Assembly (NCBI GenBank): GCA_022539475.1
Contig: VCMS01000001.1
Location: forward strand, 620,001 to 684,000
Direction: 5' to 3'
Source of the DNA: Gracilaria domingensis
Lineage: Eukaryota; Rhodophyta; Florideophyceae; Gracilariales; Gracilariaceae
Length of the DNA stretch: 64,000 nt
A program made the position numbers and the translations under genes. The notes under the pieces were generated by a model that made no database searches, had not been told where the DNA came from, and saw only the letters and a list, made by a program, of their open reading frames with translations. The stretch's first letter is position 1. Each line of letters starts with the position of its first letter. Below, in pieces: positions 21,092 through 30,168 of this stretch.

Positions 21092-23317
21092 TCAGCAGGC
21101 ATGAACTTCCGTGTCCCCAACATCACTTTGTCTCGGAGTTGAATCACAGCTCCACCCCTCAGACCCGCTCCCAGATCCACTTCCGGGGACTGCACCACCA
21201 TGGAGCGTAATAGATTGAACGGAAGTATCTTGACTGACCTGCATGAAGATCTTTCCAAGCTTGCGGAGACCGGTTGCTCTCGCGTGTAGAATATCCTCCC
21301 GCTTTCGCACGCGGGTACCTTCTTTGTGCTCCTTTTTAGGCAGGAAGAAACGTCCAAAACCCTTCTCCAAGTTATCTAGCGTGAAACGAGAACCCTTCTC
21401 ACCATTGTTTTCAGACGACCCTTCGAGTCCTGTGCAGCCTGTGCTGACGAACGGAGGGACGTAAAGCACTTCCTTTCCAGGTACTCCAACTCTGCCCTCC
21501 TCGTCCAGGTCTTGGATGACTTGCTCGATTTCTTCTTGATCGACGGGCATGTCTTTCCCATCCAGCAGGAAAGAGATTACTTCATCCAAAGTTTTCTGAA
21601 TATCGACAACAGTAATCTTCCACATCATGTCGAACGCGTTCTCCACCATATCCATGGCCATTTTTTGCGCTTCTTCGTCATCCATTCGACGGCCTTCCTT
21701 CTCAAGCCTGCTGACCTTGTCTTGCATCCGCCGTTGCTTGTCCATTACCTTGTAGGCAGCACCAGCAGCTTTCATTTGCGTCGAGAACTTCTGTTTAGAA
21801 TACCCAAAAGAACTGAACATTGCGGGAATGCCCAAGAGATGGTCACGGCCTAGATAAATATCTGCCTTGCGCGTATAAATCTGTCCGATGGTGTACAACA
21901 TAGCCGGGCCGCAATTGCTATCCACAATGCACAGTGCCTTAGTGTACGCCCATTGAATGAAAGCGCTCTTGTCCCCTCCGCTCCAAGGCTGAAGGATCCG
22001 GATGAGCTCATCAATCAGCTTGCGGACTCTTTGTTTTTGAATGCTCTTTAACAAGCTTTCGTCAGGGGCATTGCCTTCCTCATCAACGTTGGAAGCCAGA
22101 GACGCGAGTGACAACTCACCAACAAGAAACTCAAACTGATCTGAACCAAACAGCATATCGAATAACTGTCCAGCTTCCATTCGCTCCATGTTCGATGATT
22201 CCAAACCCTCCATTCCGCTATTGTCATACAAAGCCCTAGTGTGTTCGTTTGACAAAATCTGGTACGCCTCACCTAGCTTTTGGAATTTCTCGGTGGCCTG
22301 GGGATCGTCAGGATGTCTGTCAGGATGACATCGCTTAGCCTGCAAGTAATAGGCTTTCTTGATAGCAGAATCGCTCGCATCTGGTTGAACTCCAAGAATG
22401 TCATACAGACTGAGGTCTTTAACATCACCTCGTCTCTTGCGCTTTGAAGAGCCGCTTTTCGAACCTCTCGCATACCGTTCTTTCTCCAAGAGGATGAGAT
22501 CAATTTCGCGAATGAGAGCATTCATATCATCGTCTTCTCGGCACAGCTCTTGTCCCTTCTTCAATTCCTTCATGGCTTCAGTTAGCTTTCCCATGGCACG
22601 CAACACAAGGCCTTTCCAAACCCAGCTTCTAGGCCACGTGGGCGCATTACGAACGCAACGCTCAGCATCATCAAGCGCAAGTTCCATTGCCTTCTCACAG
22701 GCGTCCGAAGAAGTTTCAGTGCGAGATATGTTATAGTAAGCTTCACAACGTCCAACATACATTTCCTTTGTCGGGAAACGATTTTCAGAATCGCAGGCCT
22801 TGATAGCAGCCGTGAAGGCAGTGACAGCAGCATGAAAGTCCATTTGCTGCAAAAGTTTGGTACCTCTGCTATACGCTCTGACACTGAAAGACTCAAACTC
22901 GGCATAGAGCTGCAAAGCACGTTCATACAACACTTCCATATCCTCAGAATCAGGACAAAGGCGGTATCCTTTCTCCAGAACTTCCTTCGCCTCCACAAAA
23001 CGCTCAGCGTCTATGAGAGCAACACCCATGCGACACCATGCTTTCGGCCACAACGGGTCCAATTCGGCCGCCTTAGAACCATCCTGGACTGCGAGGTTAA
23101 GGTGATGCAAAATCTGGGGGCCTTCCGGGTCGTCAGCTTCGCGCAGTTGACGAGCAAGCTTGTAATGTGCGGCTGATCTGTTGGAGAAGAGCTTCTTGTC
23201 AGGTGGAAGGTGCGCGAGGGACAAGAGGTGAATGGCTTTTGTGTAGCCGTCTATGGCGCCTGTCCAGTCACCGATTCGAAAGCAGGCATTGGCCCTGGCG
23301 CGGTCCTCATCAGCCAT
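21092..23317 (-). CDS. TPR/J-domain co-chaperone with DnaJ-X-type C-terminal region
   Basis: The product is 741 residues from the ATG at 23317 (MADEDRARANACFRIGDW); the open frame upstream is Arg/Pro-rich and non-conserved. The N-terminal 270 residues form TPR-like helical pairs (RIGDWTGAIDGYTKAI, PKAWCRMGVAL, DFHAAVTAFTAAI, PRSWVWKGLVLRAMGKLTEAM). A basic KRKRRG linker leads into a J domain at about 301-367 (LSLYDILGVQPDAS...), with the HPD triad at 331-333 that stimulates Hsp70 ATPase. The rest is helical and includes LIDELIRILQPWSGGDKSAFIQWAYTKA and later MEWK-like helices, resembling DnaJ-X regions. The acidic-then-basic tail ends GDTEVHAC. TPRs may dock Hsp90/Hsp70 tails. It is probably cytosolic, as no signal is seen. 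Confidence 0.85.
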   Translation of the reverse strand: MADEDRARANACFRIGDWTGAIDGYTKAIHLLSLAHLPPDKKLFSNRSAAHYKLARQLREADDPEGPQILHHLNLAVQDGSKAAELDPLWPKAWCRMGVALIDAERFVEAKEVLEKGYRLCPDSEDMEVLYERALQLYAEFESFSVRAYSRGTKLLQQMDFHAAVTAFTAAIKACDSENRFPTKEMYVGRCEAYYNISRTETSSDACEKAMELALDDAERCVRNAPTWPRSWVWKGLVLRAMGKLTEAMKELKKGQELCREDDDMNALIREIDLILLEKERYARGSKSGSSKRKRRGDVKDLSLYDILGVQPDASDSAIKKAYYLQAKRCHPDRHPDDPQATEKFQKLGEAYQILSNEHTRALYDNSGMEGLESSNMERMEAGQLFDMLFGSDQFEFLVGELSLASLASNVDEEGNAPDESLLKSIQKQRVRKLIDELIRILQPWSGGDKSAFIQWAYTKALCIVDSNCGPAMLYTIGQIYTRKADIYLGRDHLLGIPAMFSSFGYSKQKFSTQMKAAGAAYKVMDKQRRMQDKVSRLEKEGRRMDDEEAQKMAMDMVENAFDMMWKITVVDIQKTLDEVISFLLDGKDMPVDQEEIEQVIQDLDEEGRVGVPGKEVLYVPPFVSTGCTGLEGSSENNGEKGSRFTLDNLEKGFGRFFLPKKEHKEGTRVRKREDILHARATGLRKLGKIFMQVSQDTSVQSITLHGGAVPGSGSGSGSEGWSCDSTPRQSDVGDTEVHAC

Positions 23318-24484
23318 GCGGCAAAAGGAAAACAAAGGAGCGATGGGAAACAGAAGGGGCCTTGAAACGCGCTTGGTCGGCGGTGACCGTTTCAAAACGA
23401 CAGCGACTGACAGAAACACACGCGAGCCGCACCTGCGGAAGGCGGGCGTGCAGCGGGAAGACGGCAGCGCCCGGAACGACGCACAGAGGGGAGGCAGGCA
23501 GGAGAAGGATGAAGAAGGAGGTTGGGCCGGACCACGGGCGCGGAAGAGGGGTGGTGGGGGAGAACGAGGTGGCGCAGGGACAGTAGGATACATTCGGCAC
23601 GCGTCGGTACAAAGTAGTACCGAGCGGGTACACACGCGAGAACGGGCGCGTTGCAGCGCGGGGCGGAGCGCAGTCGTTCGCGCGCGCGCATCGGCAGGGC
23701 GCTCGAAATGGCGTGCTGGGGCGCGCACGTGGCGCGCACGCGCTGTAATTGCAGCTCGGCACGGAGCGCCAGCGGCCACCTGATCCGTGGCGCCACGCTC
23801 TCTAGAATTCAAGTGCGCCAGCCGACGTCCTACAACAACGCCCCTGCTCCGTCTGCCTACCAATAGTCCTCACCCTCCTGACATGCCAACTTCGACGCCA
23901 CCTGCTTGTTTGAGAGAAATAGAAACGAACAATTGTGCTGTTTGTTTGAGAGACCTCAATCACACTTCTTCTCAACGCCGCTGCGTAGCGCAGCTCTCGG
24001 AGCAATCTTCATCGCGATGCTTCCTAAGGCTATCCTTATATCCTTGTACCATTTGGTGCCGCTCCACACGTAGAATTCTCAGAATAGTGTACCTCTGTAT
24101 CGAACGATACCGTCGGTGCCCGACCTCATTGCTTTTTATAGCATTGACGTTCGCTTCCTCTCCGGTCGTCCAATGTGGCGAATGTACGTAAAACGTTCGC
24201 AGCGCATCGAGCCGCTTTCATACGATTCATTTCCATTGGCAATGTTCTTTTCTTTGATTCAATCAGACTGCATACCACAGTGTGCGTGTGCGACCACGCC
24301 TCTACCGATACTCGGTAGCCCTAACTCGACGGGGAGCCAACATGTAGACCAACATGCACAACGATGACTGTTTCTCCAACATGGTCATCAACAGGTACCG
24401 TCGGTACCAAGGGTATCATTATAACTTTACTTCATCGTCCGAAACACAAAGTGTCTCGCCAACGTCGAGCTCCTCCGCAAGCCA
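23318..24484. other. Intergenic, contains TACC-N3-GGTA palindromes
   Basis: The 5' region of the J-protein gene (GC-rich to about 23.8 kb) is followed by AT-richer DNA. GGTACCGTCGGTACC lies at 24394-24408, 77 bp past the TGS1 stop. A related ATACCGTCGGTGCC is at about 24107-24120. No gene is seen. Confidence 0.5.
24394..24408. repeat. 15-bp odd palindrome, copy 1
   Basis: GGTACCGTCGGTACC has 7-bp arms around one base. The identical 15-mer lies at 26186-26200, so the two copies bracket the APC11-TGS1 pair. It could be a protein-binding site. Confidence 0.8.
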
Positions 24485-25687
24485 TCAATAGTCATCAGGA
24501 AAGCGAATCAGGTCTCCAAAGTATACTGTCACTGTCTTTGCCTTGTTTCCAAGATAGTTCCATTCCATCTCACACGGTCCAAACCACTTCAACACGTTCT
24601 CCCCATTCACGTTTCTTGGCAGCAAGATGCCGACATCCTTAGTAACCGTCCGCGCAAGATCTACCACGCGCTTAAACGCCCCGACGTCATAACTCTCAGT
24701 CTCCTGATATTCGGGACCTCCCCATGGAGGAGACAGGAAAATACCATCCACCAACATGTTGCTGTCCTTCATCATTTTCAGGGCATCAACCACGTCAGCA
24801 GCGATAAATTCTATGTACTGTTCTACACCATATACTCGCGCATTGTTCCGAGCAATCTCAATACGGCTTTGAGACAGCTCGACAGCGATTACGTACGCCC
24901 CGTTCAAAGCGAACTGGATCGAATTACCTCCTGCACCGCTGTATAAATCGACAATCAACTCTCGTCCAGCAAATCGTTCCGCAATGTGCTTGGCGATTTT
25001 CTCAGGTGTCACAGAGTACCAACTTACTTCATCCATGAGCACCCCTTCGTCAAAACGATGAAATAGACGGTAACGTTGAAAGTAGTACTTTGCAAGCCTT
25101 TTCGGGGCTTGCATACTCTTCTGGATGTGTTTCACGCTAACTTTCAGTTTACGAGGCACCTTTCTCGCGACGTGCGATACCTTGGAGATTCTGTTTGAAA
25201 TGCGCTCAGTAATCTTCGATATCTTGAGAGAATTTGCTTCGCTGCGGACAAAGTCCCCAGCGTTTCTGTCTATGAACCATGCAGGTGACGGAGAGTTGCT
25301 TTGATTTGCGGTAGTCTTCGAATTGTCGACAGTCACGACATTTTCAATATTGGCGAGCTCTGGCCCTGATCTGGATTTGTGGTTTCCTTCCGTCACTACC
25401 TCAGGAACTTCAAATATCTGATCGGTTTCTTTGCTTGTGCCGCGCTCTTCGATTTGCAGATGAATCACATTTTGATCAGCTCTCTGACCATTGTCCAAAA
25501 TTGACGATAAAGGGAGAAGCGCTTTCCTCGCATCACTTTGAGATTCTTTTCCTTCATGACATCTGTCCCGTGCTTCAGATCGTTTTGCTTCAAGACTCAT
25601 ACCGTGACTGTCCAAGTCGTTCCGGATGTGTTCTTGAACTACTGATTCAGAGGTTCGAACTTCCAGTCCTGTCTGCACATCGGACAT
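24485..25687 (-). CDS. TGS1: Trimethylguanosine synthase TGS1-like RNA cap methyltransferase
   Basis: TGS1 hypermethylates the m7G cap of snRNAs and snoRNAs to trimethylguanosine, using SAM, in the nucleus. The C-terminal half is diagnostic. It reads KYYFQRYRLFHRFDEGVLMDEVSWYSVTPEKIAKHIAERF, then the SAM-binding IVDLYSGAGGNSIQFAL (Gly-rich motif I), then VYGVEQYIEFIAADVVD and the catalytic SPPWGGPEY. The N-terminal about 200 residues are hydrophilic and poorly conserved. Two starts are possible: ATG 25687 (400 residues), which overlaps the 3' end of APC11 by 49 bp in another frame, or ATG 25600 (371 residues), 38 bp after the APC11 stop. Either way no room remains for a normal promoter, so a shared transcript with APC11 is likely. 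Confidence 0.9.
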   Translation of the reverse strand: MSDVQTGLEVRTSESVVQEHIRNDLDSHGMSLEAKRSEARDRCHEGKESQSDARKALLPLSSILDNGQRADQNVIHLQIEERGTSKETDQIFEVPEVVTEGNHKSRSGPELANIENVVTVDNSKTTANQSNSPSPAWFIDRNAGDFVRSEANSLKISKITERISNRISKVSHVARKVPRKLKVSVKHIQKSMQAPKRLAKYYFQRYRLFHRFDEGVLMDEVSWYSVTPEKIAKHIAERFAGRELIVDLYSGAGGNSIQFALNGAYVIAVELSQSRIEIARNNARVYGVEQYIEFIAADVVDALKMMKDSNMLVDGIFLSPPWGGPEYQETESYDVGAFKRVVDLARTVTKDVGILLPRNVNGENVLKWFGPCEMEWNYLGNKAKTVTVYFGDLIRFPDDY

Positions 25688-25905
25688 TTCTGCTGTTCTG
25701 CTGGCTGTGCACGGATCCACTTCGAAATGCAATGCAGATGGAAAGGATGTTTGCAAGCGCCCCACACTAAAGGACAGGCATCCCCAGGGATGTTGCAGTC
25801 TGGACAACAACCATCAAAAGCGTTGCGGCAGATCCCACATGCGTCATCACCAGCATTCCATGTCCAGGCTGCAACTAATCGAACCTTGTTTATTGTTAGC
25901 TTCAT
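25639..25905 (-). CDS. APC11: APC11 RING-H2 subunit of the anaphase-promoting complex
   Basis: The product is 88 residues, the normal APC11 length, starting at the ATG at 25905. The sequence follows the family from the start (MKLTINKVRLVAAWTW) to the end (CPMCRQDWKFEPLNQ). The zinc ligands are CGIC, CCPDC, CPLVWGACKHPFHLHC and CPMC, the extended RING-H2 that binds three zinc ions. APC11 with APC2 forms the catalytic centre that recruits E2 enzymes and ubiquitinates mitotic substrates in the nucleus and cytosol. It lies directly upstream of TGS1 on the same strand. If TGS1 begins at 25687 the two coding regions overlap by 49 bp. Confidence 0.95.
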   Translation of the reverse strand: MKLTINKVRLVAAWTWNAGDDACGICRNAFDGCCPDCNIPGDACPLVWGACKHPFHLHCISKWIRAQPAEQQKCPMCRQDWKFEPLNQ

Positions 25906-27145
25906 AAAACGATTTCGCTTGCCGTTGTCCGTTTAGCTCGCAAAAAGTGATGTTATGCCTTAATTTCTCGGGATACACTAATGACGTTTTCCACCCTAGA
26001 AAGTGGCCAGATTGAAATGCCAAGAGCTTTTTTTTGCACCAGCAGATTCGAAACGCGAACCTCAGATTGATAGGATTCCCAAAGCTGTTGATGACTCAGT
26101 GAGTGCGGAAGTGTTGGTGATGTACCAATTCGTTAACGGCTACCACATCAGCGCAACAAAATGCAGTCACGGCAGGCACATTCTCGGTACCGTCGGTACC
26201 CAGAAGAGGCTATCCTACTACCGTTGGTAGAATCACTGCCAAGGGGGCCACTCATTCATTCACATAAATGTGATTCACTTCGTCGGCTGAAACGTCTGGC
26301 GAATGGACGCATTCGTTTCAAATCTTTGCAAAGCACTTTTTATCCCATTTTTTGTACCATGGGTAAAGTTTCTCCTCCTCTTCTTTTCGGCCTGCAAGAT
26401 CAAGAAGAATCTTCCCGGTGCCTTTATGAATTGCTATCGCAATACCAGGGGTACCAAAGGTACGTAAGAGTTAGGTATCTTCACTCGCAGAGAATCTTGC
26501 GAGCACAGATTTGATGACCTCTTTGAACGGACCAGAGGCTCTTCAGAAACTTTTTCCCATGCTTGTGATATGCCAGGTAACTTGCGAATCCACATCTACG
26601 ACTGTCCGTAAATGACACCTCATCGGATAAGAGTTTCGGATAATCCGATACGCAAGCTGCTGAGGGTCACAACTTGAGGCGCATGTGCCTCCAATCTTCT
26701 CTACATATCAAACCACTTTTCCGGTTTCTTGTCGAAAGCGTTCGAGGCCTTGATTTGGGATTGTTCCTCGAGATGGGGTGAGTAGCGGAACTTTAAATCG
26801 ATGCCGGGTGGAGAGAATCTCTTACTTTACTGGTAAGCCCTATGTCCCTTACGAAGTTAACCTCATTGGCACAGCGCTCATCGTCCTCCGCTCTGCCTAT
26901 TTTCAGGACGAGAATCAACATCGACGAGCGTTACACGCAGGAGAGAAGATCTAAACATGACGTGCACTTGCTAATTGGCCTGGACACCGTGGCTACTCCC
27001 GGAGTCGACGTCAGGAATCTTTTTCGCTGCCGACAATGAAGCGCCTCCGAGCTTTGGGTCTTTTGAGCTTGCCGTAAACTTTACAATTGAGGTTAAACGT
27101 TATGTACCAACAGCCGTCTTTTCCGTGGCACAGGTCTTGCTACTA
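25906..27145. other. Intergenic with clustered TACC-N3-GGTA palindromes
   Basis: The upstream region of APC11 contains three such sites: 26186-26200 (GGTACCGTCGGTACC), 26218-26230 (CTACCGTTGGTAG) and 26451-26463 (GTACCAAAGGTAC). Short open frames have no motifs and no gene is supported. Confidence 0.5.
26186..26200. repeat. 15-bp odd palindrome, copy 2
   Basis: Identical in all 15 bases to 24394-24408. It lies 281 bp upstream of the APC11 start codon, a plausible promoter-proximal position. Confidence 0.8.
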
Positions 27146-29590
27146 CTATATAAGAGTTAGACCTTCCGAAGACATGGCTGCTTCAAGATGTTTGTTACGC
27201 GAAGAATCTGTAACATCCACCTTGGTGCTCATATCTGCGATTAGTTTTGAAATTGAAACGGACGGTGCATCCATGGAAAGTTGACCATATCTATCGTTAT
27301 GCAACTGAATCTCTTGAAGTCCAGACTCCTGAACGCGGACTGAAGCTGAGTGGCTAGATTCTATCCCGGTGCCGTTGGGGACCGCCGGAGGGGTTTCCGT
27401 GGTTGCTTGCCTCGGAACGAAGTCAGAGTTTGCTGCTCTTTCATTTCCTCGCAAACCTGTCGACAATGGAACCTGCTCTTTCTCCTCAACAGATTCGTGC
27501 ACGGCATCCAAAGGTTTTTGATTCAAGGGCTCCGTCCTCTCTTCAGCTTCCTGTGCATCTTCCGATTTAGGTTGTTCTTTCATGTTACCATCTTCATCTT
27601 CAGGTCTTACTGAGCCTGATACTGTAGAAGACAGTTCTTGGTGACCAAGTTTTTCTTCCGAAACATTGGAAACTGGCCGTAACTCATCACTTTCTTCATC
27701 ATATGTGTTAACTTGAATCGATTTAGTGATCGCGCTATTCGCATCCTTTTCGAACTTTGCTTGCAATATGGCTTGTAGATTTCTTTCCGCTTTGCCCAAC
27801 GCAGCCTCCATTTGACGGATCATGGCATCCTTGTTCTTTCCGGCTTGAGAAGTCATGTTTTCCAGGTCTTGAAGCTCCTTGACCAGAGCCTCATTTCTGT
27901 CTCGCAGCTTCTGCGCCATAGCCTCAGAGTCCTGAATACGTTGCTCGGACTCCTTCAAAATCCTCTCGGCGTCCTCCAAACGGGTTCTTATTTTCTTCTC
28001 TTCTTCCAATTCTTCTTCTAACTTCTTCAGTTTTCCCCAAGCTTCGTGATCCGGTGTACGCAAGACGAGTTGCATCGTCAAACCGCCTGCTTCTGCCGCT
28101 GCATTAACTGCCTCTCGAGCAAACTGGTGTTCGGGTTCGCCACCTTCTTCCGCTTCTTGGATCATGTCAACGTCTTCTTCCTCTTCTTGTGTGTGCCCAT
28201 TAGCGAGACCGAGAGCAATCGCAGCGTCGTCGACAGTGTCATCGACATTTTCGCTCACAATCGCTTGCCAGAAGGAGCTGAGTCCTCCTCTTCTAGCCGG
28301 CTGTTCAGAGTCATCCGAAGCATTAGGATCCTGCACAATAATCAACTCATCTTCTTCGTAATCTTCATCGTAGCCGACGTTATCGTCCTCCAGTTGCGAC
28401 TGCTCTGAATACGGTCGGGAAAGTTTCTTGGCAGAATTTTCCGAAGAGTTGGAGCGCGATGTTTGCAATTGGTGAGTGAGTTCTTTTTCCAGCCGTGAAC
28501 TGATAGACATGTCATCACTGGCGCTCACAGACCCTTCCGCTTCAGAGCGATCAGTTTCGTCTTCGCTGAGACCATCACTGGTCGGCGCAGAGGAATGTTT
28601 GCCATCGCCAACTGTTGGCGGTCTTCTTCGTCTCGTCGGTGACACTGCAGCGGACGCAGAACGGGAGTGGTTGTTGTTAGCATGCAGACCAAAACCGGCT
28701 TTGACAATGTGATCAATCCATTTGAGTTGACGAGCTGTGAGGTTAATGCTAGGGTCTTCGATATCCACATGTATATCGGCGTGTAATCCTGGGGTGAACT
28801 GGTCGTGGATCTGCGCTGTTCCGCTGTGCAACAAAACTTTGACGGAAATGGGGATGCCGTCAAGGATCGGGGCCTGGCTCTCGTAGGATTGTAGATCCAT
28901 TCGCCTCTGCTCAAATCTGGGTGAAGTGGCTTGCGCCTCAGCGTGATGGTGCTCGCTGCCCGACTGCTCCGGTGGCTGTTTGGTTCGCGGGATCATGACC
29001 CAGTGCACGCCACCGAGACGGACGAGCTTGCGCATGGTGACTGCGGTGGCGTACGGGCTGTTCGGATCAAGTCCGGACGTAAGCGACACAAAGCGGCGCT
29101 GCCAGTCGGGACCAGCGCTGTAGGCATGCAGCGACGCAATGGAAATTATGCCGACGCACTGATCGTCCCGGTACTCGACCTTGAGGCCGTACATCTCGAC
29201 CGAGACGTTGAAGAGCAGGCGACCGACATTGGTCTGATGCCACTGCGCCGACGACGCGGACCTGCGGCTGGCGGAGCGCCTCTTGCGCGCGGCGGGCGCG
29301 GTGTCCGGGTAGCTGTGCTTGGGTCCGGCGATGAGATGGACGTTCTCGAGGTAGACCTGGACGGGGGCGGAGGTGAGCGCCGACCACGGGACGTTGACGC
29401 GGAGACGGCCGGCGCGTCCCTCGTGGACGTGGAAGGGGACATGCGGACCATTGAACGTATCGGCGCGCAGCTGCACGTCATCGACAACCAGCCGCCCGCC
29501 TCGAAGCCCGATGCCCACGTCGGACGGCGACAGCTCGGCATAGCGACTGGCGACGGACTGCAGCAGCGCCGAGAGAGTGTTCTGCAGCAT
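27146..29590 (-). CDS. Chorein-N (VPS13/BLTP-like) protein with coiled coil
   Basis: The product is 814 residues from the ATG at 29590; the open frame upstream is Arg-rich and unlikely to be used. The N-terminus has the chorein-N pattern of bridge-like lipid-transfer proteins. It opens MLQNTLSALLQSVASRYAEL, then VGIGLRGGRLVVDDVQLRADTF, PFHVHEGRAGRLRVNVPWSAL and APVQVYLENVHLIAGP. These proteins start lipid channels at ER contact sites. After about residue 340 the protein turns acidic and disordered (EDDNVGYDEDYEEDELIIV), then has a long coiled coil (KLKKLEEELEEEKKIRTRLEDAERILKE...). It is much shorter than VPS13 (over 3,000 residues) and lacks further repeats, so it resembles a short or partial member, or an adaptor. 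It shares a divergent 578-bp upstream region with a MAP kinase gene. Confidence 0.75.
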   Translation of the reverse strand: MLQNTLSALLQSVASRYAELSPSDVGIGLRGGRLVVDDVQLRADTFNGPHVPFHVHEGRAGRLRVNVPWSALTSAPVQVYLENVHLIAGPKHSYPDTAPAARKRRSASRRSASSAQWHQTNVGRLLFNVSVEMYGLKVEYRDDQCVGIISIASLHAYSAGPDWQRRFVSLTSGLDPNSPYATAVTMRKLVRLGGVHWVMIPRTKQPPEQSGSEHHHAEAQATSPRFEQRRMDLQSYESQAPILDGIPISVKVLLHSGTAQIHDQFTPGLHADIHVDIEDPSINLTARQLKWIDHIVKAGFGLHANNNHSRSASAAVSPTRRRRPPTVGDGKHSSAPTSDGLSEDETDRSEAEGSVSASDDMSISSRLEKELTHQLQTSRSNSSENSAKKLSRPYSEQSQLEDDNVGYDEDYEEDELIIVQDPNASDDSEQPARRGGLSSFWQAIVSENVDDTVDDAAIALGLANGHTQEEEEDVDMIQEAEEGGEPEHQFAREAVNAAAEAGGLTMQLVLRTPDHEAWGKLKKLEEELEEEKKIRTRLEDAERILKESEQRIQDSEAMAQKLRDRNEALVKELQDLENMTSQAGKNKDAMIRQMEAALGKAERNLQAILQAKFEKDANSAITKSIQVNTYDEESDELRPVSNVSEEKLGHQELSSTVSGSVRPEDEDGNMKEQPKSEDAQEAEERTEPLNQKPLDAVHESVEEKEQVPLSTGLRGNERAANSDFVPRQATTETPPAVPNGTGIESSHSASVRVQESGLQEIQLHNDRYGQLSMDAPSVSISKLIADMSTKVDVTDSSRNKHLEAAMSSEGLTLI

Positions 29591-30168
29591 GGCGGGCGGG
29601 GGCGTCCGTCGCGGGAGGAGGGTGGAGGGGGAGCGGCGCGGCTGCGGAGCGGCGCGGTCTCGTGGCGGGACGGGGCGCCGCGGCGCGCGCGGCGGCGCGC
29701 AGTGCGAAGAGAAACGCGCGACGCGCGCTGACAGTCGTGACGCGGTGACGGCGGCGCGTGACGCCGCGACTTGGCCGGCGGTTACGCGCGTGCGCGCCGC
29801 CCACGTGTACGTTGTCCATACGGCGCGGCGAGTCCTCGTCGCCACCCCCCCGACAAGACCTCATCGCCTCGCGCACCGTCACTGCGTGTGCAACCGCGCC
29901 CGCTGCACGCCGCTGCACGCCTCCTGCCGTCCAGCTCTCAGCACCGCTGCCGCCCCCTCCCCCCCTTTCCCCCCCCCCCCGCCCCCCACCGCACCGTCGG
30001 CACCGCCTTACCCTCACCTTCGCCGCCTCCTCTCCTTCCCTGCTTCGACTCCCAACCCTTCCCGTTCCCACCCCACCCCCCCTACATAAACCTCCCCCCC
30101 CCCTCCCCCCTTCTCCTTCTTCCTCATCCGTCGTCTTTCTGGTGGCCCCCGCTTCTTCCACTTCCGCC
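29591..30168. promoter_or_regulatory. Divergent promoter region with C-rich tracts
   Basis: This is the only space between the start codons of the chorein-N gene (minus) and the MAP kinase (plus), so it must hold both promoters. From about 29930 the plus strand is strongly pyrimidine-rich with runs of C up to 12 long, probably the kinase leader. I recognise no TATA box. Confidence 0.45.
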
